DNA of 64,000 nt from Lachnospiraceae bacterium (lineage in GTDB: Bacteria; Bacillota; Clostridia; Lachnospirales; Lachnospiraceae). Numbering within the stretch: position 1 is the first letter of the stretch; each line of letters opens with the position of its first letter. This document shows positions 18,074 to 27,229 of the stretch, piece after piece. The notes below the pieces were generated by a model. It was not told the origin of the DNA, did not search any database, and was given only the letters and a program-made list of their open reading frames with translations. The stretch is from positions 62,001 to 126,000 of the forward strand of contig JABZIZ010000001.1 of the NCBI GenBank assembly GCA_015258065.1, written 5' to 3'. The position numbers were made by a program, and so were the translations under genes.

Positions 18074-21000
18074 TTATTCCGCGTCGTTTCCTTCCCGGCC
18101 GTCTCCCTCATCATCCTCTTCTTCACTCTCGTCTTCCTTTAAAGAGCTGTCATCGATCTCTTCCGCTGTTTCCTGGTCATCCTCATGGATCATATCCTCA
18201 TCATCCATCAGTTCATCTCCTTCGGACAGCTCTTCTTCCTCCTCATCCTGCAACTCTTTTCCTTCGTTTTTCAGGATCAGGCGGATTGGATCCTTGAAAT
18301 TGTCATCCGTAGAAAGTTCCGTGGTACGATAGCGCTTCATGCCGGTTCCTGCCGGAATCAATTTACCGATGATGACATTTTCCTTCAGTCCGATGAGCGG
18401 ATCGACTTTTCCCTTAATAGCCGCCTCGGTCAGCACCTTGGTGGTTTCCTGGAAGCTGGCCGCCGAAAGGAAGGAATTGGTTGCCAGCGCTGCTTTTGTG
18501 ATTCCAAGGATCACCTGCTTGCCGTCTGCCGGTTTTTTGTCTTCTGCTTCCAGCTCGGCATTTCGATCTTCATAATCAAGGATGTCTACCAGTGTGCCCG
18601 GCAGGAAGCCTGAGTCTCCGCCTTCATCAATTCTGATCTTCTTTAACATCTGGCGCACAATGACTTCAATATGCTTATCGCAAATATCCACGCCCTGTAA
18701 ACGGTAAACTCTCTGTACCTCTCTGAGCAGATAATCCTGCACGGCACGGATGCCTTTGATTTTGAGCAAATCGTGCGGGTTGACCGATCCTTCCGTCAGC
18801 TCGTCTCCCGCTTCCACAATACTCTTGTCCTGTACTTTGATTCTGGAACCGTAAGGAATCAGATAAGCCTTGGACTCTCCCGTCTCATTATTGGTCACAA
18901 TGACTTCACGTTTTTTCTTGGTATCGGATAACGTGACTTCTCCGTCCAGTTCCGAGATAATCGCAAGTCCCTTCGGCTTTCTGGCTTCAAACAGCTCCTC
19001 GACACGAGGAAGACCCTGGGTGATATCGCCACCCGCCACACCGCCGGTATGGAAGGTTCTCATGGTCAGCTGTGTTCCGGGTTCTCCGATGGACTGCGCT
19101 GCAATGATACCGACTGCTTCTCCTACCTGCACCGCCTCGCCGGTCGCCATATTGGCTCCGTAGCACTTGGCGCAGATACCCAGATGCGACCTGCAGGTAA
19201 GAATCGTGCGGATCTTGACCGCCTGCACCGGATTGCCCTTGGCGTCCACGCCTTCGGCCAGTACCCGGTCGGCTCTTCCCGGCGTAATCATGTGATTTCT
19301 TTTCACAATCACATGACCGTCTTTATCCTTGATGTCTTCACAGGTGTATCTGCCTACAATGCGGTCCCGAAGCGGTTCGATGGTTTCTCTTCCGTCCATG
19401 AAAGCACGAACCGTCATGCCGGGGATTTCTTCTTTCCCCTCTGAGCAGTCCTGCTCCCGGATGATCAACTCCTGTGATACGTCAACCATTCGTCTGGTCA
19501 GATATCCGGAGTCCGCTGTTCGGAGGGCGGTATCGGACAAACCTTTTCTGGCGCCGTGTGCAGACATGAAATATTCCAAAACGTCCAGGCCTTCACGGAA
19601 GTTGGACTTAATCGGCAACTCAATGGTACGACCGGTTGTATCCGCCATCAGACCACGCATTCCCGCCAACTGTTTGATCTGCTGATTGCTTCCTCGCGCT
19701 CCGGAGTCCGCCATCATGAAGATGTTATTGTACTTGTCCAGACCTTTTAGCAGCACTTCGGTCAGCTGCTTATCGGTTTCCATCCACGTGTCGATGACGG
19801 CACGATAACGCTCTTCGTCTGTAATCAGACCACGTCTGTAGTTTAAGGAAATCTTGTCTACCGTTTCCTGCGCCGCATCCAGCATCGCAGGCTTCTGTGG
19901 CGGCACCGTCATATCGGAAATGGAAACGGTCATCGCGGCTCTTGTGGAATAATGGTAGCCGGTCGCTTTGATATCATCCAGCACTTCTGCCGTGCCAAAG
20001 GTTCCATGCACATTGATCAGGCGCTCAATGATCTGCTTTAATTGTTTCTTGCTGACCATGAAGTCCACTTCCAGCTTCAGGAAATTCTCCGGATCGCTGC
20101 GGTCGACATAGCCCAGATCCTGCGGCAGAATTTCATTAAAGAGAAGACGTCCCAGTGTGGATTCGATGACACCGGTTACAACTTCACCATCCGCCTTCTT
20201 CTTAGAGACGCGGACATGGATTTTCGTCTGCAGGGTGATTTCCCCGTTTTCATACGCCAGAATCGCTTCATCGACTCCTTTGAAGTAACGTCCTTCTCCC
20301 TTCAGCCCTTCGCGCAGCTGCGTCAGGTAGTAAATCCCCAGAACCATATCCTGTGTCGGAACGGTAACCGGGCCTCCATCGGAAGGCTTCAAAAGGTTAT
20401 TCGGAGACAGCATTAAGAATCGGCACTCTGCCTGCGCTTCCACAGAAAGCGGAAGGTGAACCGCCATCTGGTCGCCGTCAAAGTCGGCATTAAAGGGCGT
20501 ACAGGCAAGAGGGTGCAGTTTAATGGCTTTTCCTTCTACCAGAATCGGCTCAAAGGCCTGAATTCCCAGTCGGTGCAGAGTAGGAGCACGGTTTAACATG
20601 ACCGGATGTTCCTTGATCACGTCCTCCAGTACATCCCAGACCTGTGTATCCAGCCTCTCCACCAGTTTCTTCGCACTCTTGATGTTCTGCGAAATGCCAC
20701 GTGAGACAAGCTCCTTCATCACAAAGGGCTTGAAGAGCTCGATTGCCATCTCCTTCGGCAGACCGCATTGATAAATTTTCATTTCCGGACCGACCACGAT
20801 AACCGAACGGCCGGAATAGTCGACACGTTTTCCGAGCAGGTTCTGACGGAAACGTCCGTTTTTACCCTTTAACATATCGGAGAGCGACTTCAGCGCACGA
20901 TTGCCGGGGCCGGTAACCGGGCGTCCTCTCCTGCCGTTGTCAATCAGCGCATCCACCGCTTCCTGCAGCATACGCTTCTCATTGCGGACGATGATTTCCG

Positions 21001-21895
21001 GTGCTCCCAGTTCCAAAAGCCTCTTCAAACGATTGTTGCGGTTAATGATTCTGCGGTACAAATCATTCAGATCGGAAGTGGCAAAACGTCCGCCGTCCAG
21101 CTGTACCATCGGCCTTAAATCCGGAGAGATGACCGGCACGCAATCCATAATCATCCAGGACGGTTCGTTTCCGGACTCACGAAAACTCTCCACTACCTCG
21201 AGCCTTTTAATGATGCGGGCCCGTTTCTGTCCGCTGGAATTTTCCAGCCCTTCCCGCAACTCCTGATATTCTTTTTCCAGATCAATCGCCTTTAGCAGCT
21301 CTTTGATCGACTCCGCGCCCATGCCTGCGCGGAACTTGAGCCCCCACTGCTCTCGGGCGTCCTGATATTCCTTCTCCGACAACACCTGCTTGTATTCCAG
21401 TGTGGTCGAGCCGGGATCCAGGACAATATAGGAAGCAAAATAGAGAATCTTTTCCAAAATACGGGGTGAAAGATCCAAAATCAGCCCCATTCGGCTGGGA
21501 ATCCCCTTAAAATACCAGATATGAGAAACGGGAGCCGCCAACTCGATGTGCCCCATCCGTTCTCTACGCACGCTGGATTTGGTGACTTCAACGCCACAAC
21601 GGTCACAAACAACCCCTTTATAGCGAATCTTCTTGTATTTGCCACAGTGGCATTCCCAGTCCTTGGTCGGTCCGAAAATTCTCTCACAGAAAAGACCGTC
21701 CCGCTCCGGACGCAGGGTTCTGTAATTGATCGTTTCCGGCTTTAATACTTCACCTCTGGACCATTCTCTGACCTTCTCCGGGGAAGCAAGCCCGATGCGG
21801 ATGGCATCAAATGTCATCGGCTGATAGATCGGTCCCGTTGTTCTGCGACCGCTGGTTGCTTCATTAATCGCTTTGTTCATTGTAGAATCTGACAT
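18074..21895 (-). CDS. rpoC: DNA-directed RNA polymerase subunit beta-prime
   Basis: This catalytic subunit has 1273 residues. The N-terminal zinc site is present (CHCGKYKKIRYKGVVCDRC), as is the Mg2+-binding NADFDGDQMAVH motif. Trigger-loop and bridge-helix segments (GARGSNQQIKQLAGMRG, GEPGTQLTMRTFHTGG) are intact. The start ATG has GGGAG upstream and lies 13 nt after rpoB. The final ~65 residues form a strongly acidic tail (for example DEEEEELSEGDELMDDED and ESEEEDDEGDGREGN) that I would not expect in most relatives. No resistance change was sought in detail. Confidence 0.99.
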   Translation of the reverse strand: MSDSTMNKAINEATSGRRTTGPIYQPMTFDAIRIGLASPEKVREWSRGEVLKPETINYRTLRPERDGLFCERIFGPTKDWECHCGKYKKIRYKGVVCDRCGVEVTKSSVRRERMGHIELAAPVSHIWYFKGIPSRMGLILDLSPRILEKILYFASYIVLDPGSTTLEYKQVLSEKEYQDAREQWGLKFRAGMGAESIKELLKAIDLEKEYQELREGLENSSGQKRARIIKRLEVVESFRESGNEPSWMIMDCVPVISPDLRPMVQLDGGRFATSDLNDLYRRIINRNNRLKRLLELGAPEIIVRNEKRMLQEAVDALIDNGRRGRPVTGPGNRALKSLSDMLKGKNGRFRQNLLGKRVDYSGRSVIVVGPEMKIYQCGLPKEMAIELFKPFVMKELVSRGISQNIKSAKKLVERLDTQVWDVLEDVIKEHPVMLNRAPTLHRLGIQAFEPILVEGKAIKLHPLACTPFNADFDGDQMAVHLPLSVEAQAECRFLMLSPNNLLKPSDGGPVTVPTQDMVLGIYYLTQLREGLKGEGRYFKGVDEAILAYENGEITLQTKIHVRVSKKKADGEVVTGVIESTLGRLLFNEILPQDLGYVDRSDPENFLKLEVDFMVSKKQLKQIIERLINVHGTFGTAEVLDDIKATGYHYSTRAAMTVSISDMTVPPQKPAMLDAAQETVDKISLNYRRGLITDEERYRAVIDTWMETDKQLTEVLLKGLDKYNNIFMMADSGARGSNQQIKQLAGMRGLMADTTGRTIELPIKSNFREGLDVLEYFMSAHGARKGLSDTALRTADSGYLTRRMVDVSQELIIREQDCSEGKEEIPGMTVRAFMDGRETIEPLRDRIVGRYTCEDIKDKDGHVIVKRNHMITPGRADRVLAEGVDAKGNPVQAVKIRTILTCRSHLGICAKCYGANMATGEAVQVGEAVGIIAAQSIGEPGTQLTMRTFHTGGVAGGDITQGLPRVEELFEARKPKGLAIISELDGEVTLSDTKKKREVIVTNNETGESKAYLIPYGSRIKVQDKSIVEAGDELTEGSVNPHDLLKIKGIRAVQDYLLREVQRVYRLQGVDICDKHIEVIVRQMLKKIRIDEGGDSGFLPGTLVDILDYEDRNAELEAEDKKPADGKQVILGITKAALATNSFLSAASFQETTKVLTEAAIKGKVDPLIGLKENVIIGKLIPAGTGMKRYRTTELSTDDNFKDPIRLILKNEGKELQDEEEEELSEGDELMDDEDMIHEDDQETAEEIDDSSLKEDESEEEDDEGDGREGNDAE

Positions 21896-21908
21896 TGATT
21901 ATCTCCCG

Positions 21909-24900
21909 TTATTCTTCGTCAACCTCAGCGCTGTCATCTTCATCATTGTCCATTGTCTCTTCCGAATCGTCCACCAACTCACCGCTTTCTTCATCGAAGC
22001 GCTGTTCCTGATATCCGTTTTCGGCAAAAGATTCGCCGGAATAATCCCGTCTTTGATGATCTCCCTCTATCTCATATCGATAGTCGGATTCATTATAATC
22101 CACCGTTTCCTTGATCTCGACCTCGCTTCCGTCCTCACGAAGAACGCTGACATCCAGACCGAGAGACTGCAGCTCCTTGAGCAACACCTTGAAGGATTCC
22201 GGCACGCCGGGTTCCGGAATGTTGTCTCCCTTGATGATTGCTTCATAGGTCTTGACACGGCCAACCACATCGTCCGACTTGACTGTCAGGATCTCTTGCA
22301 GGGTATAAGCAGCGCCGTAAGCTTCCAGCGCCCAGACTTCCATTTCTCCGAAACGCTGTCCGCCGAATTGTGCCTTACCGCCGAGGGGCTGCTGGGTGAC
22401 CAGAGAATAAGGTCCGGTGGAGCGGGCGTGAATCTTATCGTCAACCAGGTGGTGCAGCTTCAAATAGTGCATGTGTCCGATGGTCGTCGGCCCGACAAAC
22501 GGCTCGCCGGTCCGTCCATCCCTCAGCTGCACTTTACCGTCGGAATGAATCGGCACGCCCTTCCACAGTTCTCTATGATCCCTGTGCTCATACAGATACT
22601 GCATGATTTCAGGCATGACCAGATCTTTGTATTTCTTTTCGAAATCTTCCCACTCGGAATTGACATAATCATTTGCCATTTCCAGGGTGTCCTGAATATC
22701 CACCTCATCCGCTCCGTCAAAAATCGGTGTGGATACATTGTATCCAAGCGCCTTTGCCGCTAAAGACAGGTGAATCTCCAGCACCTGTCCGATGTTCATA
22801 CGGGAAGGCACGCCCAGAGGATTCAGTACGATGTCTAACGGTCTTCCGTTCGGCAGATAAGGCATGTCCTCGATCGGAAGGATGCGGGAAACGACACCCT
22901 TGTTTCCATGACGCCCCGCCATCTTATCTCCAACGGAAATCTTACGCTTCTGCGCAATGTAAATTCTGACCGCCTTATTGACGCCGGGTGAAAGTTCATC
23001 CCCGTTTTCTCTGGTAAAGGTCTTGGCGTCTACAATGATACCGTATTCCCCGTGGGGCACCTTCAAGGATGTATCTCGGACTTCTCTCGCTTTTTCTCCG
23101 AAGATGGCTCGCAAGAGCCTTTCTTCCGCCGTCAGCTCGGTTTCTCCCTTCGGTGTCACCTTGCCGACCAGGATATCTCCCGCACGTACTTCTGCACCGA
23201 TGCGAATCACTCCGTTTTCATCCAGATCCTTCAGTGCATCGTCGCCGACGCCGGGTACATCTCTGGTGATTTCTTCCGGTCCAAGCTTGGTTTCTCTGGC
23301 TTCCGCCTCATATTCCTCGATATGAACCGAGGTGAATACATCATCTCTGACCAGACGCTCGGAGAGCAGGACGGCATCCTCATAGTTATAGCCTTCCCAT
23401 GTCATGAATCCGATCAGCGGATTCTTGCCCAGACCAAGCTCTCCGCCTGCCGTAGAAGCACCATCCGCAATCACCTGCCCCTTCTCCACCTTCTCGCCCG
23501 TAATGACAATCGGTTTCTGATTGTAGCAGTTGGACTGATTGCTTCGCTGGAATTTGAGGAGATGGTATTCATCTTTCTCTCCATCGGTATTCTGGATCAC
23601 GATGCGCTTCGAATCCACGAACCGAACCGTTCCTGCGTTTTTGGCCACTACGCAGACACCGGAGTCCACGGCAGCCTTAGCTTCCATGCCCGTACCTACC
23701 ACAGGCGCCTCCGTGGTCAAAAGCGGAACCGCCTGCCTCTGCATGTTGGAGCCCATCAGCGCACGGTTTGCGTCGTCATTTTCCAAAAAGGGGATCAGCG
23801 CGGTTGCAACCGAGAATACCATTCGCGGAGATACGTCCATATATTCAATGATCGTTTTCGGATATTCGGAAGTTTCATCCAGATAACGGCCCGCCACGTT
23901 GTTGCGCTTGAAATGCCCCTCCGCATCCAGGGGGGTATTTGCCTGCGCCACGTGGTAATTGTCCTCTTCGTCCGCCGTCATATAGGCGATCTCATTCGTG
24001 ACCTGCGGATTTGCCGGGTCGCTCATATCCACACGACGGTACGGCGCCTCAATGAATCCGTATTCATTGATCCTTGCATAGCTGGCCAGTGAATTAATCA
24101 GACCGATGTTCGGACCTTCCGGCGTCTCAATCGGGCACATTCTGCCGTAATGCGTATAATGAACATCTCGTACTTCGAATCCGGCACGGTCTCTGGACAA
24201 ACCTCCGGGTCCCAGAGCGGAGAGACGTCTCTTATGGGTCAACTCCGACAGCGGATTGTTCTGGTCCATAAACTGGGACAGCTGGGAGGAACCGAAGAAT
24301 TCCTTCACCGCAGCCTGCACCGGTTTGATATTGATCAGGGTCTGTGCGGAAACCTCTTCCGCGTCGTGTGTGGTCATTCGTTCCCTGACCACACGCTCCA
24401 ATCTGGAGAGGCCGATCCTGTACTGGTTCTGTAAAAGTTCTCCCACGCAACGAATACGACGGTTGCCCAGATGATCAATATCGTCATCATGACCGATTCC
24501 GTATTCCACACACATATTGTAATTAATCGAGGTCAGGATGTCCTCTTTTGTAATATGTTTGGGAACCAGATCATGGGCATTCTCACGGATGATTTGCGCC
24601 AGCTCTTCGGGTGAACCTCCCTCTGCAAAGCTTGCCAGGATTCCCTGCAACTTGGGGTAATAAACCAGATCGGTGATCCCAAGTTCCCTGGGATCGCAGT
24701 CGACAAAAGAAGTAATATCCACCATCAGGTTGGAAATTACCTTCACATTTCTCTCCTCCGTCTGAATCAGGACACTCTGGATTCCCGCGTTCTGGATCTG
24801 GGTAGCCTCTTCCATGGTAAGCCTAGCCCCTGCAGAAGCAATGATCTCTCCCGTGGAAGGGTCTACAGCATCTTCTGCCAGGACATGACCGGTAATGCGG

Positions 24901-25760
24901 TTCTTGAGGTGCAGTTTCTTATTGAATTTATATCGCCCCACCTTGGCAAGGTCATACCTTCTGGGGTCAAAAAACATGGACATGATCAAGCTCTGCGCAC
25001 TGTCCACCGAGAGCGGTTCGCCGGGGCGAATCTTTCGGTAAAGCTCGAGCAGTCCTGTCTCATAGCTGGTTGAAACATCCTTTTCCAGAGAAGCCATCAA
25101 TTTCGGCTCATCGCCAAAGAAGTCGATGATTTCTTCATTGGTTCCCAGTCCCAGCGTACGAATCAAAACCGTGACAGGTACTTTTCTGGTACGGTCGACA
25201 CGAACGTAGAACACATCGTTGGAATCCGTCTCGTATTCCAACCAGGCTCCACGGTTGGGAATCACGGTGCAGGCAATCAGTTCCTTACCCAGCTTATCAT
25301 GGGTAATATCATAATAAATGCCTGGAGAACGAACCAGCTGAGAAACGATGACACGTTCTGCGCCGTTAATCACAAAGGTTCCTGTAGCCGTCATCAGGGG
25401 AAGATCACCCATGAAAATCTCATGCTCGGTAATCTCATCCTTCTCTTTATTATGAAGACGCACCTTCACCTTAAGAGGCGCTGCATAGGTGGCATCCCTT
25501 TCCTTGCATTTCTCGATGCTGTATTTGACTTCATCCTCGCAGAGCTTGAAATCCACAAATTCCAGACTCAGCTTCCCGCCATAGTCTTCAATGGGAGAGA
25601 TGTCATCGAAGGCTTCCTTTAAACCGTCTTGCAGAAACCACTGATAGGAGTTCTTTTGAACTTCAATCAGATTGGGCATCTCAAGCACTTCCTTCTGACG
25701 CTGGTAACTCATTCTTAAACCGTTACCCGCTTTCGTCGGATGGATTCTGTATTTTTCCAT
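21909..25760 (-). CDS. rpoB: DNA-directed RNA polymerase subunit beta
   Basis: The beta subunit binds nucleic acid and forms the rifampicin pocket. The frame begins with an upstream TTG, but the ATG at 25760 (MEKYRIHPTKAG) has GGGAG 7 nt upstream and is preferred, giving 1283 residues. The rifampicin region FFGSSQLSQFMDQNNPLSEL-THKRRLSALGPGG looks unmutated. The C-terminal GGKAQFGGQRFGEMEVWALE block is intact. It then continues for about 65 residues into an acidic tail rich in D and E (for example ESGELVDDSEETMDNDEDD). Confidence 0.99.
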   Translation of the reverse strand: MEKYRIHPTKAGNGLRMSYQRQKEVLEMPNLIEVQKNSYQWFLQDGLKEAFDDISPIEDYGGKLSLEFVDFKLCEDEVKYSIEKCKERDATYAAPLKVKVRLHNKEKDEITEHEIFMGDLPLMTATGTFVINGAERVIVSQLVRSPGIYYDITHDKLGKELIACTVIPNRGAWLEYETDSNDVFYVRVDRTRKVPVTVLIRTLGLGTNEEIIDFFGDEPKLMASLEKDVSTSYETGLLELYRKIRPGEPLSVDSAQSLIMSMFFDPRRYDLAKVGRYKFNKKLHLKNRITGHVLAEDAVDPSTGEIIASAGARLTMEEATQIQNAGIQSVLIQTEERNVKVISNLMVDITSFVDCDPRELGITDLVYYPKLQGILASFAEGGSPEELAQIIRENAHDLVPKHITKEDILTSINYNMCVEYGIGHDDDIDHLGNRRIRCVGELLQNQYRIGLSRLERVVRERMTTHDAEEVSAQTLINIKPVQAAVKEFFGSSQLSQFMDQNNPLSELTHKRRLSALGPGGLSRDRAGFEVRDVHYTHYGRMCPIETPEGPNIGLINSLASYARINEYGFIEAPYRRVDMSDPANPQVTNEIAYMTADEEDNYHVAQANTPLDAEGHFKRNNVAGRYLDETSEYPKTIIEYMDVSPRMVFSVATALIPFLENDDANRALMGSNMQRQAVPLLTTEAPVVGTGMEAKAAVDSGVCVVAKNAGTVRFVDSKRIVIQNTDGEKDEYHLLKFQRSNQSNCYNQKPIVITGEKVEKGQVIADGASTAGGELGLGKNPLIGFMTWEGYNYEDAVLLSERLVRDDVFTSVHIEEYEAEARETKLGPEEITRDVPGVGDDALKDLDENGVIRIGAEVRAGDILVGKVTPKGETELTAEERLLRAIFGEKAREVRDTSLKVPHGEYGIIVDAKTFTRENGDELSPGVNKAVRIYIAQKRKISVGDKMAGRHGNKGVVSRILPIEDMPYLPNGRPLDIVLNPLGVPSRMNIGQVLEIHLSLAAKALGYNVSTPIFDGADEVDIQDTLEMANDYVNSEWEDFEKKYKDLVMPEIMQYLYEHRDHRELWKGVPIHSDGKVQLRDGRTGEPFVGPTTIGHMHYLKLHHLVDDKIHARSTGPYSLVTQQPLGGKAQFGGQRFGEMEVWALEAYGAAYTLQEILTVKSDDVVGRVKTYEAIIKGDNIPEPGVPESFKVLLKELQSLGLDVSVLREDGSEVEIKETVDYNESDYRYEIEGDHQRRDYSGESFAENGYQEQRFDEESGELVDDSEETMDNDEDDSAEVDEE

Positions 25761-25854
25761 TTGCAATCTCCCTGCTGATGTGAAATAAATAAATGATGAA
25801 CCGGATTACAGACTTGCAGAAGGTAAACTTCCACACGATAATAATGCACCGTAC

Positions 25855-25883
25855 ATCGTAGCACAAGTGCATCATGAATGCAA
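25855..25883 (-). promoter_or_regulatory. Promoter in the rplL-rpoB spacer
   Basis: On the minus strand TTGCAT (25878-25883) and TACGAT (25855-25860) are separated by 17 nt. The 200-nt gap here is long for this operon. A separate rpoBC promoter would let polymerase levels differ from L10/L7-L12 levels. Confidence 0.6.
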
Positions 25884-25905
25884 GAAAGAATTTCAGGTGC
25901 CAGAA

Positions 25906-25941
25906 GAGCTGCCGCACAGAATTCCTTCCGCACGACAGCTC
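25906..25941 (-). promoter_or_regulatory. Hairpin in the rplL-rpoB spacer
   Basis: On the minus strand GAGCTG pairs with CAGCTC across a partly paired interior, just upstream of the promoter at 25855-25883. It has no following U-tract, so it is not a classical terminator. It could be an attenuator or RNase processing site, as known between rplL and rpoB in E. coli; here this is inference. Confidence 0.45.
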
Positions 25942-25963
25942 CATGACACTTCGAAGAATCGAT

Positions 25964-26338
25964 TTATTTCAAAGTAACCTTAGCGCCTTCCGCTTCTACC
26001 TTGGTCTTGATCTCCTCAGCCTCTTCCTTGGAAACGGCTTCCTTGATCATCTTCGGTGCGCCGTCAACCAGATCCTTGGATTCTTTCAGACCAAGTCCGG
26101 TGATCTCACGAACCACCTTGATGACCTTAACCTTGTTCGGGCCAACTTCCGTCAGCTCTACGTCAAATTCAGTCTTCTCTTCCGCAGCACCTGCGCCGGC
26201 ACCTGCAGCCGCAACGACAACACCTGCCGCAGCAGATACGCCGAACTCTTCTTCACAACCCTTTACGAGTTCATTCAGTTCCAGAACGCTCAGTTCTTTG
26301 ATCGCATCAATGATTTCCTGTGTGGACAACTTTGCCAT
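25964..26338 (-). CDS. rplL: 50S ribosomal protein L7/L12
   Basis: L7/L12 forms the mobile ribosomal stalk that recruits GTPase factors. The 124-residue product has an N-terminal dimer domain (AKLSTQEIIDAIKELSVLEL), an Ala/Gly hinge (about 38-53) and the conserved factor-binding C-domain (GLGLKESKDLVDGAPKMIKE). The ATG follows GGAGG. It is 104 nt downstream of rplJ. Confidence 0.98.
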   Translation of the reverse strand: MAKLSTQEIIDAIKELSVLELNELVKGCEEEFGVSAAAGVVVAAAGAGAGAAEEKTEFDVELTEVGPNKVKVIKVVREITGLGLKESKDLVDGAPKMIKEAVSKEEAEEIKTKVEAEGAKVTLK

Positions 26339-26442
26339 GATGATTTCCTCCTGATTTTCTTTTCCTTCGATTCGGGCCGTGTACGGATTTCACCAATTCT
26401 CCGCCCTGCCCGCTCTTATACGATTTTCGTAGTGGATGACTC

Positions 26443-27015
26443 TTATGCTTCTGCTGTTGCAGGTACTTCTGCTGCTGCAGGTGCTTCTGCAGCTGCCTCC
26501 GCTGCTGCAGGCTCTTCGGCACTTCCGGACTCCGCCTTCTTCTCTGCAATCTGCTTTACGACGCGAGCGAAGTTGGTAATCGGAGACTGAATGCTTCCCA
26601 GCAATTTGGAGAGCAGCTCGTCTCTGGACGGAATCTCTGCAATTTCCTGAATCGCATTCTGATCGTAGAATTTACCTTCTACCACGCCGCCCTTTACTTC
26701 AAGCGCCTTCGCTGTCTTTGCAAATTTGCAAAGTACACGCGCCGGTGCCGCCGGATCCTCTACAGAGACAGCAAGTGCACTGGGACCGTTCAAAAGCTCA
26801 TCCAGCTGTGCAAAATCGGTGCCGTCGAAAGCACGCTTCATCATCGTGTTCTTGTAAACCTTATACGTTACATTCTCCTTGCGGAGTGCACGACGAAGCT
26901 CCGTATCCTGCGCAACCGTCAAACCTCTGGCGTCTACCAGTACTGCCGACTGTGCATCCTTGATCTTAGAAGAAATCTCTTCTACAACCGGCTGTTTCAG
27001 TTCAACCTTTGCCAT
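26443..27015 (-). CDS. rplJ: 50S ribosomal protein L10 with an Ala/Glu-rich C-terminal tail
   Basis: L10 anchors L7/L12 dimers and typically represses its own operon by binding the leader. The 190-residue product shows the usual N-terminus (AKVELKQPVVEEISSKI) and RRALRKENVTYKVYKNTM. The last ~25 residues are a low-complexity tail of A, E and P (PAAAEAAAEAPAAAEVPATA) made from imperfect 18-bp DNA repeats. Many L10 proteins end about 20 residues earlier. The ATG has AGGAGG about 8 nt upstream. Confidence 0.97.
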   Translation of the reverse strand: MAKVELKQPVVEEISSKIKDAQSAVLVDARGLTVAQDTELRRALRKENVTYKVYKNTMMKRAFDGTDFAQLDELLNGPSALAVSVEDPAAPARVLCKFAKTAKALEVKGGVVEGKFYDQNAIQEIAEIPSRDELLSKLLGSIQSPITNFARVVKQIAEKKAESGSAEEPAAAEAAAEAPAAAEVPATAEA

Positions 27016-27167
27016 TGTTCTACCTCCTGTACGAATTTATGCCGAAAAAAAATCCGTTGCCTGTTCCATACGAAGACAATCGGACTTATCTGTATCTTTC
27101 TTCACTTGATACATCCTCGGCTGGTATGATTTCTCATTTACCCCTACTGGGACCTGCTGTCTTCGGC
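27016..27167 (-). promoter_or_regulatory. L10 leader upstream of rplJ
   Basis: The transcript begins with GCCGAAGACAGCAGGT, resembling the conserved start of Firmicutes L10 leaders. It runs about 150 nt to the rplJ ribosome binding site and includes a U-rich run (TTTTTTTT near 27043-27051) that could serve as an attenuator tract. Binding of L10(L12)4 is expected to repress; this is inferred from the family, not shown here. Confidence 0.75.
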
Positions 27168-27173
27168 TCTAGT

Positions 27174-27202
27174 AAAATACCATGTTCCACCTGTTCTGTC
27201 AA
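27174..27202 (-). promoter_or_regulatory. Sigma-A promoter of rplJ-rplL-rpoB-rpoC
   Basis: On the minus strand a perfect TTGACA (27197-27202) and TATTTT (27174-27179) are 17 nt apart. The divergent CapA-type gene starts about 28 nt away, so the two promoters nearly touch. Confidence 0.85.
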
Positions 27203-27211
27203 GCTTCTTTT

Positions 27212-27220
27212 TGTTATACT
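27212..27220 (+). promoter_or_regulatory. Extended -10 promoter of the CapA-like gene (near-leaderless)
   Basis: TGTTATACT fits an extended -10 element (TGnTATACT) with TATACT at 27215-27220. No good -35 box is seen. The predicted start (about 27226-27228) lies only 2-4 nt before the ATG at 27230, with no ribosome binding site between. Confidence 0.55.
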
Positions 27221-27229
27221 GGTATGGAC

